A stretch of 64,000 bases of DNA from Malikia granosa (GTDB lineage Bacteria > Pseudomonadota > Gammaproteobacteria > Burkholderiales > Burkholderiaceae_C): contig NZ_PVLQ01000007.1 in assembly GCF_002980595.1 (NCBI RefSeq), positions 35,955-99,954 of the forward strand, written 5' to 3'. Positions 17,510-28,455 of this stretch are shown piece by piece; the stretch's first letter is position 1; the number at the start of each line of letters is the position of its first letter. Both the position numbers and the translations under genes were made by a program. The notes beneath the pieces are model-generated. The model searched no databases. It was not told where the DNA came from and saw only the letters and a list, made by a program, of their open reading frames with translations.

Positions 17510-18985
17510 TCAGCCCAGGCGGGCTTTCAGGACCTCGTTGACCTGGGCCGGGTTGGCCTTGCCCTTGCTGGCCTTCATGACCTGGCCGACCAGCGCGTTG
17601 AAGGCCTTGTCCTTGCCGGCGCGGTATTCGGCGACGTTCTTCTCGTTGGCCGCCAGCACCTCGTCGACGATGGCTTCGAGTGCGCCGCTGTCGTTCATTT
17701 GCTTCAAGCCCTTGGACTCGACCAGCGCATCGATCTGCGCCAGCGGTTCGCCCGCAGGCACCTCGCCGGCCCACAGCGCATCCATCACCTGCTTGGCGGC
17801 GTTGTTGCTGATGGTGCCGTCGGCGATGCGCTGGATCAAGGCCGCCAGCTGGGCGGCAGCCACGGGCGCAGCGGCAATGTCGCGCTCCTCGGCGTTCAGG
17901 CGACGCGAGACCTCGCCCATGACCCAGTTGCTGACCAGCTTCGGCTGGCCGCAGGCCTTGGCCGCCGCCTCGAAATAGGCCGCCATCGCCGGGCTCTGCG
18001 TCAGCGTGGTGGCGTCGTACTCGGGCAGGCCGTAGTCGGCGACGAAGCGCTCGGCCTGCGCGCGCGGCAGCTCGGGCATTTCGGCGCGCACCCGCTCGAC
18101 CCAGTCGCGCTCGATGACCAGCGGCGGCAGGTCCGGATCGGGGAAGTAGCGATAGTCGGCCGCGTCCTCCTTGGTGCGCATAGCGCGCGTCTCGCCGGTG
18201 TCGGGGTCGAACAGCACGGTGGCCTGCTCGATCTCGTAACCGTCCTCGATCTGCTCGATCTGCCAGCGCACCTCGAAATCGATCGCCTGCTGCATGAACT
18301 TGAAGCTGTTCAGGTTCTTGATCTCACGGCGGGTGCCCAGCGGCGCGCCGGGCTTCCTGACCGAGACGTTGGCGTCGCAGCGGAAGGAACCTTCCTGCAT
18401 GTTGCCGTCGCAGATGCCGATCCAGGTCACGATCTTGTGCAGCTCCTTGGCATAGGCCACGGCCTCGGCGCTGGAGCGGATGTCGGGCTCGGTGACGATC
18501 TCGAGCAGCGGCGTGCCGGCGCGATTCAGGTCGATGCCGGACAGGCCGTGGAAGTCCTCGTGCAGCGACTTGCCGGCGTCCTCCTCGAGGTGGGCACGCA
18601 CCAGGCGCACGGTCTTCTTCTCGTCGCCGAGGTAGAAGGACACCTCGCCGCCCTGCACCACCGGGATCTCGAACTGGCTGATCTGGTAGCCCTTGGGCAG
18701 GTCGGGGTAGAAATAGTTCTTGCGCGCGAAGATGCTGCGTTCGGCCACATGCGAGCCGACCGCCAGGCCGAACTGGATCGCGCGCTCGACCGCGCCACGG
18801 TTCATGACCGGCAGCGTGCCGGGCAAGGCCAGGTCGACCGCGCAGGCCTGGGTGTTGGGCTCGGCGCCGAAGGCGACGCTGGCGCGGCTGAAGATCTTGC
18901 TGTTGGTCGAGAGCTGGGCATGGGTCTCGAAGCCGATCACGACCTCGTAGCCCTGCACCAGCAGGGAGGCTTGCTTCTTGCTCAT
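17510..18985 (-). CDS. gatB: Asp-tRNA(Asn)/Glu-tRNA(Gln) amidotransferase subunit B
   Basis: GatB binds mischarged Glu-tRNA(Gln) or Asp-tRNA(Asn), phosphorylates the acyl group and passes it to ammonia from GatA. 491 residues from the ATG at 18985. Visible: the cradle domain start [15 protein letters not shown], the AFGAEPNT and [15 protein letters not shown] motifs, the kinase-like core, then the helical YqeY-type tail ending [18 protein letters not shown]. The ATG overlaps the gatA stop as ATGA; an upstream in-frame start at 19027 is unlikely. Last gene of gatCAB. Confidence 0.96.
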   Translation of the reverse strand: MSKKQASLLVQGYEVVIGFETHAQLSTNSKIFSRASVAFGAEPNTQACAVDLALPGTLPVMNRGAVERAIQFGLAVGSHVAERSIFARKNYFYPDLPKGYQISQFEIPVVQGGEVSFYLGDEKKTVRLVRAHLEEDAGKSLHEDFHGLSGIDLNRAGTPLLEIVTEPDIRSSAEAVAYAKELHKIVTWIGICDGNMQEGSFRCDANVSVRKPGAPLGTRREIKNLNSFKFMQQAIDFEVRWQIEQIEDGYEIEQATVLFDPDTGETRAMRTKEDAADYRYFPDPDLPPLVIERDWVERVRAEMPELPRAQAERFVADYGLPEYDATTLTQSPAMAAYFEAAAKACGQPKLVSNWVMGEVSRRLNAEERDIAAAPVAAAQLAALIQRIADGTISNNAAKQVMDALWAGEVPAGEPLAQIDALVESKGLKQMNDSGALEAIVDEVLAANEKNVAEYRAGKDKAFNALVGQVMKASKGKANPAQVNEVLKARLG

Positions 18986-20478
18986 GCGAACTCCTTGGGC
19001 GCGCGCTGGTGCCAGTCGGTGGCGCACTGGAAATGGTGGGCGGCGCCCAGCAACTGGGACTCCTGGAAGTAGTTGCCGATCAGCTGCAGGCCGACCGGCA
19101 TGCCATCAGCACCGAAGCCGGCCGGCACGCTCATGCCCGGCAGGCCAGAGAGCGAGGCCGGCAGGGTGTAGATGTCGGCCAGGTAGGCCGCGACCGGATC
19201 GTCCGACTTGGCGCCGATCTTCCAGGCCACGCTGGGCGCGACCGGACCGGCGATCAGGTCGCATTGCGTGAAGGCGCTCTGGAAGTCCTGCGCGATCAGG
19301 CGGCGGATCTGCTGCGCCTTCAGGTAGTAGGCGTCGTAGTAGCCATGGCTCAGCACATAGGCACCGGTCAGGATGCGGCGCTGCACTTCCTCGCCAAAGC
19401 CCTCGCTGCGCGACTTCTTGTACATGTCGGTCAGGTCGGCATACTTTTCGGCGCGGTGGCCGAACTTGACGCCGTCGAAGCGGCTCAGGTTGGAGCTGGC
19501 CTCGGCCGGGGCGATGATGTAGTAGGCCGGGATCGCCAGCTCGGTGCGCGGCAGGCTGATGTCGACCAGGGTCGCGCCGAGCTTCTCGTATTCGGCCAGC
19601 GCGGCATGGACCGCCGCCAGCACGTCGGGCGCGCAACCGGCGCCAAAGAATTCCTGCGGCAGGCCGATGCGCAGGCCCTTCAAGGGCTGGGTTGCCGTGG
19701 CCTCGGGCGACAGCGGCAGTCCGAGCGCGGCGGCGTAGTCCTCGGCCGGCCGGTCCAGGCTGGTCGAGTCGCGGTCCAGGTCGGGGCCGGCCATGGCCGA
19801 CAGCAGCAGCGCGCAGTCCCTGGCGCTGCGCGCCATCGGGCCAGCCTGGTCCAGGCTCGACGCATAGGCCACCATGCCGTAGCGCGAGCAGCGACCATAG
19901 GTCGGCTTGATGCCGGTGATGCCGGTGAAGCTCGCCGGCTGCCGGATCGAGCCTCCGGTGTCGGTGCCGGTGGCGGCCGGCGCCAGGCGCGCGGCCACGG
20001 CGGCCGAGGAGCCACCCGAGGAGCCGCCCGGCACCCGGGTCTTGTCCCAGGGGTTGAGCGCGGGGCCGTAGGCCGAGTTGTCGTTGCCCGAGCCCATCGC
20101 GAACTCGTCGCAGTTGAGCTTGCCCAGCGTCACGGCGCCGGCCGCGGCCAGCTTCGCGACCACGGTGGCGTCGAAGGGGCTGCGGTAGTTTTCCAGCATC
20201 TTCGAGCCGGCGGTGGTCGGGAAATCCTTGGTGACGAACAGATCCTTGTGCGCGATCGGCACGCCGAGCAGCGGCGTGCGCTCGCCGCTGTCGAGCCGCG
20301 CATCGGCGGCACGGGCCTGGGCCAGGCTGACCTCCGGGTCGAGCGCCAGGTAGGCGCCGAGGTCGGCGTTGGCCTGGGCGCGGTCCAGCAGGGCCTGCGT
20401 GACTTCGACGCTAGAGACTTCGCGCGCAGCCAGCTTGGTGGCCAGGGCGCTCACATCCAGTTGATACAGCTCGCTCAT
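18982..20478 (-). CDS. gatA: Asp-tRNA(Asn)/Glu-tRNA(Gln) amidotransferase subunit A
   Basis: Amidase subunit that releases ammonia from glutamine for the transamidation on GatB. 498 residues, typical length. The Ser-cisSer-Lys triad is visible: Lys in VPIAHKDLF (about 78), the Gly/Ser-rich [10 protein letters not shown] (about 151-160) and the nucleophile in [12 protein letters not shown] (about 177). It overlaps both neighbours by four bases (ATGA), so the three subunits are translationally coupled. The presence of GatCAB implies indirect charging of tRNA-Gln and/or tRNA-Asn. Confidence 0.97.
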   Translation of the reverse strand: MSELYQLDVSALATKLAAREVSSVEVTQALLDRAQANADLGAYLALDPEVSLAQARAADARLDSGERTPLLGVPIAHKDLFVTKDFPTTAGSKMLENYRSPFDATVVAKLAAAGAVTLGKLNCDEFAMGSGNDNSAYGPALNPWDKTRVPGGSSGGSSAAVAARLAPAATGTDTGGSIRQPASFTGITGIKPTYGRCSRYGMVAYASSLDQAGPMARSARDCALLLSAMAGPDLDRDSTSLDRPAEDYAAALGLPLSPEATATQPLKGLRIGLPQEFFGAGCAPDVLAAVHAALAEYEKLGATLVDISLPRTELAIPAYYIIAPAEASSNLSRFDGVKFGHRAEKYADLTDMYKKSRSEGFGEEVQRRILTGAYVLSHGYYDAYYLKAQQIRRLIAQDFQSAFTQCDLIAGPVAPSVAWKIGAKSDDPVAAYLADIYTLPASLSGLPGMSVPAGFGADGMPVGLQLIGNYFQESQLLGAAHHFQCATDWHQRAPKEFA

Positions 20479-20774
20479 TCGATCACCTTGGGCACGAGGA
20501 ACAGGCCGTTCTCGACGGCCGGGGCGCTCTTCTGGTTGGCTTCGCGCTGGTTGGCTTCGCTCACCACGTCGTCGCGCAGGCGCAGCGCGACCTGGCCGAT
20601 CACGGCGGTTGGGTGCGCGAGCGGCTCGACACCGGCGGTATCGACCGCTTGCATCTGCTCGACCAGGTCGAAAAAGCCGTTGAGCCGGGTCAGCATGCGC
20701 TCGGCTTGCGCCTGGTCGAGCTCGAGCCGCGCGAGATGGGCGATGCGCCCGATATCTGGCAGGGTCAGGGACAT
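20475..20774 (-). CDS. gatC: Asp-tRNA(Asn)/Glu-tRNA(Gln) amidotransferase subunit C
   Basis: Small scaffold of 99 residues that wraps GatA and GatB. Helical N-terminus with [12 protein letters not shown], then [19 protein letters not shown] and the C-terminal LRDDVV with an extended tail, as in the family. First gene of gatCAB, divergent from mreB across a 243-base intergenic region. Confidence 0.93.
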   Translation of the reverse strand: MSLTLPDIGRIAHLARLELDQAQAERMLTRLNGFFDLVEQMQAVDTAGVEPLAHPTAVIGQVALRLRDDVVSEANQREANQKSAPAVENGLFLVPKVIE

Positions 20775-20855
20775 TGCGGGGTCCAGAAAGTGGGACAGAT
20801 CCGGCTTCGCAACCGGAACTTCGTTACAAAAAAGCTTGCCGCCAAAAGGCCTTAG

Positions 20856-22064
<1,209 letters not shown>

Positions 22065-22083
22065 GCCCTGAGCGGCCCGGGTC

Positions 22084-22971
22084 ATGCCCAAGGCGACCTT
22101 AGACCGCCGAGCACCGCCACTGTTCAGGCAGGGCCTCACGCCCCTGTCCAAGCTGCTGCTGTTGGGCGCGCTGTCGGTGCTGCTGATGGTGGTCGATACC
22201 CGCTTGCAGCTGGGTGCGCCGGTGCGCGCAGCCGTGGCGACCGCGCTGACACCGCTGCAATGGCTGGCACTGGCGCCGATCCGCGCGCTGCAGTCGGGCA
22301 GCGGCTACTTCGGCAGCCTGCAGGAAGCGCAGCAGGAAGCCCATGCCGCCAGGACCGAGCTGACGCGTCAGGTCCAGCGCGCAGCCCAGGTCGAGCACCT
22401 GGGCCAGGAGAACCGCGAGCTGCGCGCCCTGCTCGGCATGCGCGAGCGGTTGAAAGTGCAGGCGCATGGCGCCGAGGCCCTGTATGACAGCGCCGACCCC
22501 TACACCCGCAAGCTCGTGATCGACCGCGGCGAGGCCCAGGGCATCAAGCCCGGCTCGCCCGTGATGGACGGCTATGGCGTGCTGGGCCAGGTCACTCGGG
22601 TCTACCCGCTGGTGTCAGAAGTCACGCTGCTGACCGACCGCGACCAGGCGATTCCCGTGCTCAACACCCGCACCGGCCAGCGCAGCGTCGCCTATGGCCA
22701 GCCCCGGCTGGGACTGCTCGAACTGCGCTTCGTCGCGGCCAGCGCCGACCTCGAGGTCGGCGACCTGCTGACCACCAGCGGCGTCGACGGGATCTACCCG
22801 CCCGGCTTGCCGGTGGCACGCATCCACAGTGTCACGCACCAGGGCGAGGGCGGCTTTGCCCGCGTGCTCTGCCAGCCGATGGCGCGCACCGAGCACTCGC
22901 TGCAGCTGCTGGTGCTGGAGCCGCTGGCCGGCGGCAAGCCGCTGCGCAACACCGAAGGGAGCAAGCGATGA
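22084..22971 (+). CDS. mreC: Rod shape-determining protein MreC
   Basis: Periplasmic elongasome scaffold of 295 residues. It has a short cytoplasmic tail, one membrane helix at about 25-40 (KLLLLGALSVLLMVV), a coiled coil at about 80-120 (QEAQQEAHAARTELTRQVQ), and two beta-barrel domains with KLVIDRGEAQGIKPGSPVM and DLLTTSGVDGIYPPGLPV. It follows mreB by 19 bases and overlaps mreD by four. Confidence 0.96.
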   Translation: MPKATLDRRAPPLFRQGLTPLSKLLLLGALSVLLMVVDTRLQLGAPVRAAVATALTPLQWLALAPIRALQSGSGYFGSLQEAQQEAHAARTELTRQVQRAAQVEHLGQENRELRALLGMRERLKVQAHGAEALYDSADPYTRKLVIDRGEAQGIKPGSPVMDGYGVLGQVTRVYPLVSEVTLLTDRDQAIPVLNTRTGQRSVAYGQPRLGLLELRFVAASADLEVGDLLTTSGVDGIYPPGLPVARIHSVTHQGEGGFARVLCQPMARTEHSLQLLVLEPLAGGKPLRNTEGSKR

Positions 22972-23498
22972 TCATGCCGGCCGGCCAGCCCCTGCTGCTG
23001 CCCGTCAAGCCCTGGTTCATCTGGTTCAGCCTGCTGCTCGCGCTGCTGCTCGAGATGATGCTGGGCATGGGCCTGAGCGGCCGGGCCGCCTGGCCGCCCG
23101 ACCTGCTGGCCGTCGCCCTGCTGTTCTGGGTCGTGCATGAGCCGCGCCGGCTCGGCATCGGCAGCTGCTTCGTCTTCGGCGTCGCACTGGACGTGCATCA
23201 GGGCGCGCTGCTGGGCCAGCATGCGCTGGCCTTCTCGGCACTCGCCTACCTGGGACTGCAGGTGCACCGGCGCCTGCTCTGGTTCGCGCTGCCGACCCAG
23301 GCCCTGCATGTACTGCCATTGCTGCTGGCCGCGCACGCGCTGCAATGGCTGGTGCGGCTGCTGACGGGATCGGGCTGGCCCGACTGGAGCGCGCTGCTGG
23401 CACCGCTGGTCGAGGCCGTGCTCTGGCTGCCGGCCAACTGGCTGCTGCTGGCGCCGCAGCGGCGCCCGCACGACCCCGACGACAGCCGTCCGCTCTGA
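22968..23498 (+). CDS. mreD: Rod shape-determining protein MreD
   Basis: Small polytopic inner-membrane protein of 176 residues with about five to six helices (for example WFIWFSLLLALLLEMMLG, then LLAVALLFWVVHEP). It is thought to bind MreC and modulate the RodA-PBP2 complex. Its ATG overlaps the mreC stop (ATGA) and mrdA starts six bases after its own stop, so the operon is tightly packed. Confidence 0.92.
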   Translation: MIMPAGQPLLLPVKPWFIWFSLLLALLLEMMLGMGLSGRAAWPPDLLAVALLFWVVHEPRRLGIGSCFVFGVALDVHQGALLGQHALAFSALAYLGLQVHRRLLWFALPTQALHVLPLLLAAHALQWLVRLLTGSGWPDWSALLAPLVEAVLWLPANWLLLAPQRRPHDPDDSRPL

Positions 23499-23504
23499 TC
23501 CGCC

Positions 23505-25460
23505 ATGGAGTTGCGCAACCTCGAGCAGCAACTGTCCCAGTTCCGCTCCCGGGTCTGGGTGGCCGGCCTGTTCGCCACCTTCTGCTTCGGGCTGGTGCTC
23601 GCGCGCATGTTCTACCTGCAGGTGATCCGGCACGATGACCTGCTCGAGCAGGCCGAATCGAACCGGATCGCGGTGCTGCCGGTGGTCCCGCACCGCGGCC
23701 TGATCACGGACCGCAACGGCGTGGTGCTGGCCAACAACTACTCGGCCTACACGCTCGAGATCACGCCATCCAAGGCCGGCAAGCTCGACGAGGTGATCGA
23801 GGGGCTCAAGGAGCTGATCGAGATCACCCCGCGCGACCTGCGCCGCTTCAAGCGCCTGTCCGAGGAATCGCGCCGCTTCGACTCGATCCCGATCCGCACC
23901 CGCCTGAGCGACGAGGAGATCGCCCGCTTCGCGGCCCAGCGCTACCGCTTCCCGGGCGTCGAGATCCAGGCCCGGCTGTTCCGCCATTACCCGCTGGGCG
24001 AGACCGCCAGCCATGTGATCGGCTACATCGGCCGCATCAACGCGCGCGAGAAGGCGCAGATGGAGGACTGGACCGACGAGGAGATCGCCAACTACCGCGG
24101 CACCGAGTACATCGGCAAGCTCGGGGTCGAGCAGAGCTACGAGCAGGTGCTGCACGGCATCACCGGCTTCGAGCGGGTCGAGACCTCGGCCGGCGGCCAC
24201 GCGGTGCGCAAGCTGGCCGACTCGCCCGCGACGCCCGGCAATACCGTCAAGCTCACGATCGACATCAAGCTGCAGAAGATGGTCGAGGACCTGTTCGGCG
24301 ACCGGCGCGGCGCCCTGGTCGCGATCGACCCGCGCAATGGCGAGCTGCTGGCCTTCGTCAGCAAGCCAACCTTCGACCCCAACCTGTTCGTCGAGGGCAT
24401 CGATGTCGACAACTGGAAGGCGCTCAACGAATCGATCGACAAGCCGCTGCTCAATCGCGCGCTGCGCGGCACCTACCCGCCCGGATCGACCTACAAGCCC
24501 TTCATGGCACTGGCCGCGCTCGAGCTCGGCAAGCGCAGGCCCGAGACCGTGATCAACGACCCGGGCTACTGGGAGTTCGGCGGCCACCGCTTCCGCAGCC
24601 ATGGCGACGGCGGGCTCGGGGCGGTCAACATGCGCCGCAGCATCGTGATGTCGAGCAACGTCTACTACTACATCCTCGCCAACGACCTCGGCGTCGATGC
24701 GATCCACGACTTCATGCAGCCGTTCGGCTTCGGCCAGATCACCGGCATCGACCTGCGCGGCGAGGTCCGCGGCGTGCTGCCGAACCAGGAATGGAAGCGC
24801 AATACCTACAAGCGCCCCGAGCAACGCAAATGGTATGCGGGCGAAACCATCTCGCTCGGCATCGGACAGGGCTACAACAACTTCACCATGCTGCAGCTCG
24901 CGCACGCGACCGCGACGCTGGCCAACGGCGGCGTCAAGCACAAGCCCCATGTGATGCTGGCCACCCAGGATGTCGTGACCCGGGTCGAGACCCCGGCCGA
25001 GGTCGGCGCGGGCGTATCGCTCGGGGTCAAACCCGAACACGTGGCGGTCGTGCTCAGCGCGATGGAGGGCGTGACGACCGAAGGCACCGGCACCCGGGTC
25101 TTCGCCGGCGCGCCCTACCGCAGCGGCGGCAAGACCGGCACTGCGCAGGCCGTCACGATCGGCCAGAAGGACCGCTACAACGCCGCCAGGCTGGCCGAGC
25201 GCCAGCGCGACCACGCCCTCTATTCGGCCTTCGCGCCGGCCGACAAGCCGCAGGTCGCGCTGGCCGTGATCGTCGAGAACGCCGGCTTCGGCGCCGCCAG
25301 CGCGGCACCGATCGCGCGCCGGGTGTTCGACTACCTGCTGCTGGGCCGCTACCCGAGCGAAGAGGACATCCGCCTGACCCGGCTCGGCCAGTCATCGAGC
25401 CCGATCGGGCCGTTCCGGCCAGCGAGCGAAGTCGAGTGGCCACCGGCTGCGACACGCTGA
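23505..25460 (+). CDS. mrdA: Penicillin-binding protein 2
   Basis: Class B transpeptidase that crosslinks peptidoglycan during elongation. 651 residues: one N-terminal membrane helix at about 19-40, the dimerisation (pedestal) domain, then the transpeptidase with SxxK in PGSTYKPF (Ser about 327), SxN in SSNVYYY and KTGT (about 542). It is the last gene of mreBCD-mrdA here. The usual partner rodA does not follow: the next gene is on the opposite strand. Confidence 0.96.
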   Translation: MELRNLEQQLSQFRSRVWVAGLFATFCFGLVLARMFYLQVIRHDDLLEQAESNRIAVLPVVPHRGLITDRNGVVLANNYSAYTLEITPSKAGKLDEVIEGLKELIEITPRDLRRFKRLSEESRRFDSIPIRTRLSDEEIARFAAQRYRFPGVEIQARLFRHYPLGETASHVIGYIGRINAREKAQMEDWTDEEIANYRGTEYIGKLGVEQSYEQVLHGITGFERVETSAGGHAVRKLADSPATPGNTVKLTIDIKLQKMVEDLFGDRRGALVAIDPRNGELLAFVSKPTFDPNLFVEGIDVDNWKALNESIDKPLLNRALRGTYPPGSTYKPFMALAALELGKRRPETVINDPGYWEFGGHRFRSHGDGGLGAVNMRRSIVMSSNVYYYILANDLGVDAIHDFMQPFGFGQITGIDLRGEVRGVLPNQEWKRNTYKRPEQRKWYAGETISLGIGQGYNNFTMLQLAHATATLANGGVKHKPHVMLATQDVVTRVETPAEVGAGVSLGVKPEHVAVVLSAMEGVTTEGTGTRVFAGAPYRSGGKTGTAQAVTIGQKDRYNAARLAERQRDHALYSAFAPADKPQVALAVIVENAGFGAASAAPIARRVFDYLLLGRYPSEEDIRLTRLGQSSSPIGPFRPASEVEWPPAATR

Positions 25461-25481
25461 AGACGGACCCTAGCCAGACCG

Positions 25482-25531
25482 CTGAGCCTGCAGCAGCCAC
25501 CCACCTGCTGGCAGCCGCCAGCCAGGCTCAG
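25482..25531. terminator. Large hairpin between mrdA and the kinase-fusion gene
   Basis: CTGAGCCTG (25482-25490) pairs perfectly with CAGGCTCAG (25523-25531), with a further CAGCAG / CTGCTG helix inside. No T tract. It lies between convergent stops and overlaps the kinase-fusion stop codon, so it may terminate both. Confidence 0.45.
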
Positions 25532-27021
25532 GGCGTCCAGTCCGCCAGCAAGGCCGCTGCCGCTGTCCTCAGCTGCTCCAGGCTGCCATCGTTGAACAGC
25601 ACGCGGTGCCCGGCGGCCCAGTCGGCCGGGACCGCCTCGACCGCCTCGCGCTGGCGCCGCAGCACCTCGATTCCGGCATCCGACGCATCGCTGCCAGCCG
25701 CCGCGCGCTCCAGCAGCCGACGCTCCGTCAGCGCCGGGTCGGCGCGGCATTCGACCAGCAGGCAGGGGACCTGGCGCCGCTGCGCCAGCTGGCGCAAGGC
25801 GGCACGTTCGGACTGGTGCAGCAAGGTGGCATCGACCACCACCGAATGGCCGGCGGCCAGCAAGCCATCGGCCAGCTCGAGCAGGCGCGCGTAAGTGGCC
25901 CGGGTCGCCTCGGCGCCGTAGAGATCCTGCCCCGGAGCGGGCCGGTCGGTCGCCGCCAGCCCGTGCAGCCGCTTGCGCTCGACATCGGAGCGCAGCCTGA
26001 TGGCACCCGACTGCTCGGCCAGCATGGCCGCCAGCGTGGACTTGCCGGCGCCGCTCAGCCCCATGACGAGCAGCAGGCGTGGCAGCGACGGATCGGCCGC
26101 CAGCGCTTCGGCCAGCGGCCAGTAGCGCAGGAAGCCCGCGGGCTGGCCCGACAGCAGGGCCACCTTGGCCCGCACCAGCGCACGGTAGGCAGCAAAGGCA
26201 CGCAGGCCAGTCAGGCCGTCGAAATCGCCGCTGCGCTCGACATAGCCATTGACCAGGCGCCAGGCCAGTTCGGGGCGCCCGCAGGCCAGCAGGTCCATGA
26301 AGGCGAAGGCGACGTCGTTGACCAGGTCGATGCAGCGCAGCGCGGGCTCGAACTCGATTGCATCGAAGGCGACCACCCCGTCGCGCCACAGCACCAGATT
26401 GCCCAGGTGCAGGTCGCCATGGCACTCGCGCAGGAAACCACCTTGCAGCCGGTACGCGCGCCAGCCGGCCTGGGCCGCGAGCAAGGTCAGCAGACGCTCG
26501 CGCAGGCGCAGTACCCGGGCCCGATCGACCTCGGGCGGGCGCCCGGGATGGGATTCGGCCTCGTCCAGGCTCTCGCAGGTCCAGGCGACGACCTCCTTGG
26601 CCGGCGCCTCGGCTGGCGCCAGCGCGGGCAGGTGGCGATGGAATTCCGCCACATGCGCGGCCAGCGCGTCGATGTGACAGGCCTCCAGCTGCCCGGATGC
26701 GGCCAGCTCGGACAGCAGCTGGCCTGCCGGAAAGCGCCTCATGCGCAGCACCCATTCGATCGGTTCGCCGGTACCGCCCAGCTTGGGCGCACTGGCGCTG
26801 CCCGTGACCGGCAGCAGGTCGAGGTAGAGCTCGGGGGCGGTGCGCCGATTCAGGCGCAGTTCCTCGGCCAGGAAATGCCGGCGCAAGGCCAGGGTCGAGA
26901 AATCCAGGAAGGGTAGCTTGACCGGCTTCTTGAGCTTGTAGGCGTAGTCGCCGGCAAGCCAGACGGTCGAGATATGGGTGTCGATCCGGACGGCACCGGG
27001 CAGGCAGAGGCTGAGGTCCAT
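25528..27021 (-). CDS. Fused aminoglycoside-phosphotransferase-like and AAA (P-loop) kinase
   Basis: A 497-residue two-domain protein. The N-terminal part has the APH/choline kinase catalytic loop ECHGDLHLGN (about 195-205) and a DFG-like region FDAIEFEPALRCIDLVNDVA. The C-terminal part has a P-loop GLSGAGKST (about 320-330), then RLRSDVERKRLHGL, of the AAA_33 zeta-toxin/kinase type. Such fusions are widespread but uncharacterised. The substrate is unknown; real drug resistance is not implied. Start at 27021 chosen for MDLSLCLPGAVRIDTHIS; 27045 is possible. It converges with mrdA. Confidence 0.82.
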   Translation of the reverse strand: MDLSLCLPGAVRIDTHISTVWLAGDYAYKLKKPVKLPFLDFSTLALRRHFLAEELRLNRRTAPELYLDLLPVTGSASAPKLGGTGEPIEWVLRMRRFPAGQLLSELAASGQLEACHIDALAAHVAEFHRHLPALAPAEAPAKEVVAWTCESLDEAESHPGRPPEVDRARVLRLRERLLTLLAAQAGWRAYRLQGGFLRECHGDLHLGNLVLWRDGVVAFDAIEFEPALRCIDLVNDVAFAFMDLLACGRPELAWRLVNGYVERSGDFDGLTGLRAFAAYRALVRAKVALLSGQPAGFLRYWPLAEALAADPSLPRLLLVMGLSGAGKSTLAAMLAEQSGAIRLRSDVERKRLHGLAATDRPAPGQDLYGAEATRATYARLLELADGLLAAGHSVVVDATLLHQSERAALRQLAQRRQVPCLLVECRADPALTERRLLERAAAGSDASDAGIEVLRRQREAVEAVPADWAAGHRVLFNDGSLEQLRTAAAALLADWTP

Positions 27022-27069
27022 GCCCGGATTGTGCCGCCTGGACACACGGCATGCTCATGCCTGGATGGC

Positions 27070-27100
27070 AAAAAGCCTGGCCGCTTGCGCGGCCAGGCTT
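27070..27100 (-). terminator. Intrinsic terminator after porin 1
   Basis: AAGCCTGGCCGC (27073-27084) and GCGGCCAGGCTT (27089-27100) form a perfect 12-bp stem. On the minus strand the stem is followed by TTT. It is 40 bases past the porin 1 stop. Confidence 0.9.
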
Positions 27101-27140
27101 TGGCTTCTCTTCAGACCAGCTGGCTCACGCCAGCGGGAAC

Positions 27141-28148
27141 TCAGAAGACGTGACGGACGCCAACGCCGTAGACGGTGTTTTCGATCTTGGTGTTCTTGGT
27201 TTCATAAGTCTTGTAGCCAGCGTAGGCGGTGGTGCGCTTGGACAGGGCGTAGGTAGCAGCCAAGTCGAAGCCGGCGCGCTTGGTCTCGACAGCGCCGATT
27301 TCGTTCTTGCCGTTGGCGTAGCCGAAGTAGACGGTGGTGGCGCCGAACGGAGCCGACACGCCGACTTGGTACTCGGTGTCATCGCCACGGGCAGCGGAAC
27401 CACTGACCTTGTTGTAGCCAGCATTCAGCTTGACGACGCCGAAGTCGTAGGAACCGGCGATCAGGTTGTACTTGGTGGAGGAGGGAACCGTAACACTACG
27501 CTTCTGCTCTTCGGTCTGGTGTGCGTAACCGACCAGCAGCGGGCCGTTGGCATACTTGACATGCAGCGACACGGTATCAGTAGCGCCGTTGTTCAGGTTG
27601 TCAGCAGCGTTCTTGTTCTCGCCAAAGGCATAAGCCACGGAACCGCTGAAGCCGCTGTAGTTGGCGCTGTCGAAACGGACCGAGTTGTCAGTGCGCAGGT
27701 TGTAGTCGCCACCAACTTTCCACACGTCGCCGGTCACAGCCATGTTGGTATCACCGGTGTTGTTGGTCGCGCTGCGCAGCGTGTCGTAGGCGGTGTAGTT
27801 GCGGCCCAGTTCGACGCTACCGAAGTTGCCCGACAGGCCGACGGTGGCCTTGCGGTTGAACAGCTTGGTGGTGTCGGCTTGAGCGCCAGTGTCCATACTC
27901 ATGCCGGATTCCAGCACGAAGTTGGCCTTCAGACCGTTGCCCAGGTCTTCGGTGCCCTTGAAGCCCCACAGGCTGTTGTTCAGGACGTTGGAGTCCAGCT
28001 TGGTTTGGGTCAGGCTCACACCCGCTGCATCGACAGCCTTGGCGCTGACGAGACCAGCATCGACGCGGCCGTACAGGGTCACGGAGGATTGGGCGGAAGC
28101 GGCACCGGCAGCGGCCAGCACGGCCAGGGCGATCAGATTCTTTTTCAT
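27141..28148 (-). CDS. Outer-membrane porin, Omp32/Porin_4 type (porin 1)
   Basis: A trimeric 16-stranded beta-barrel porin of the kind abundant in Burkholderiales. 335 residues with a standard signal peptide (MKKNLIALAVLAAAGAASA, then QSSVTLYGRVDAG). The chain ends in phenylalanine (GVRHVF), the Bam recognition signal. The loop-3 region follows the first strands. The ATG at 28148 begins the signal peptide and has a GGAGAG site. It is the second of two tandem porin genes, each with its own terminator, so the two are probably transcribed separately. Confidence 0.94.
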   Translation of the reverse strand: MKKNLIALAVLAAAGAASAQSSVTLYGRVDAGLVSAKAVDAAGVSLTQTKLDSNVLNNSLWGFKGTEDLGNGLKANFVLESGMSMDTGAQADTTKLFNRKATVGLSGNFGSVELGRNYTAYDTLRSATNNTGDTNMAVTGDVWKVGGDYNLRTDNSVRFDSANYSGFSGSVAYAFGENKNAADNLNNGATDTVSLHVKYANGPLLVGYAHQTEEQKRSVTVPSSTKYNLIAGSYDFGVVKLNAGYNKVSGSAARGDDTEYQVGVSAPFGATTVYFGYANGKNEIGAVETKRAGFDLAATYALSKRTTAYAGYKTYETKNTKIENTVYGVGVRHVF

Positions 28149-28296
28149 GGGGTCTCTCCAAAAATTGTTTACTTCGGCCGCAGCATCCTGCCGCACCTGA
28201 CTTCCAGCAAGAGAAGCTGAATGAATTAAAGCAGAGAGCCCCATACCCACCAAGGATCGAATCCGCGTTATGCCCGAAAAATGTTGCAAACATGCG

Positions 28297-28313
28297 ACAA
28301 ACTAGGGTTAACC
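28297..28313 (-). promoter_or_regulatory. Shared motif upstream of porin 1
   Basis: Minus-strand GGTTAACCCTAGTTTG is nearly identical to the plus-strand GGTTTACCCTTAGTTTG at 29555-29571 upstream of porin 2. A palindromic GGTTAACC core suggests a dimeric regulator. The protein is unknown. Confidence 0.45.
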
Positions 28314-28385
28314 ATGGGTTTGATCAAGCCTCGGCCGACCCGCAAGCGGGCCTTGTCGCGACCCGGCCGGCGGTCGAGCCGAGCA

Positions 28386-28419
28386 TAAAAAAAGCCAGCC
28401 GGCGAACCGACTGGCTTTT
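28386..28419 (-). terminator. Intrinsic terminator after porin 2
   Basis: AAAAGCCAGC-CGG pairs with CCG-ACTGGCTTTT around a CGAA loop with one mismatch, followed on the minus strand by a T tract. It is about 37 bases past the porin 2 stop. Confidence 0.88.
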
Positions 28420-28455
28420 GACTTGCGATCGACAGCGGGTCAGCCCGCTGCAGGA

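Larger units (their letters stand above)
28149..28455. other. Intergenic region between the two porin genes
   Basis: 307 bases without a gene. It contains the porin 2 terminator (28386-28419), the motif copy at 28297-28313 shared with the porin 2 upstream region, an adjoining AACCATGGGTT palindrome, and presumably the porin 1 promoter, for which I could not fix -35/-10 boxes. Confidence 0.6.

Noticed and set aside
25606..26916. Open frame antisense to the kinase-fusion gene
   Set aside because: Shadow frame; Gln/Gly/Arg-rich without motifs.
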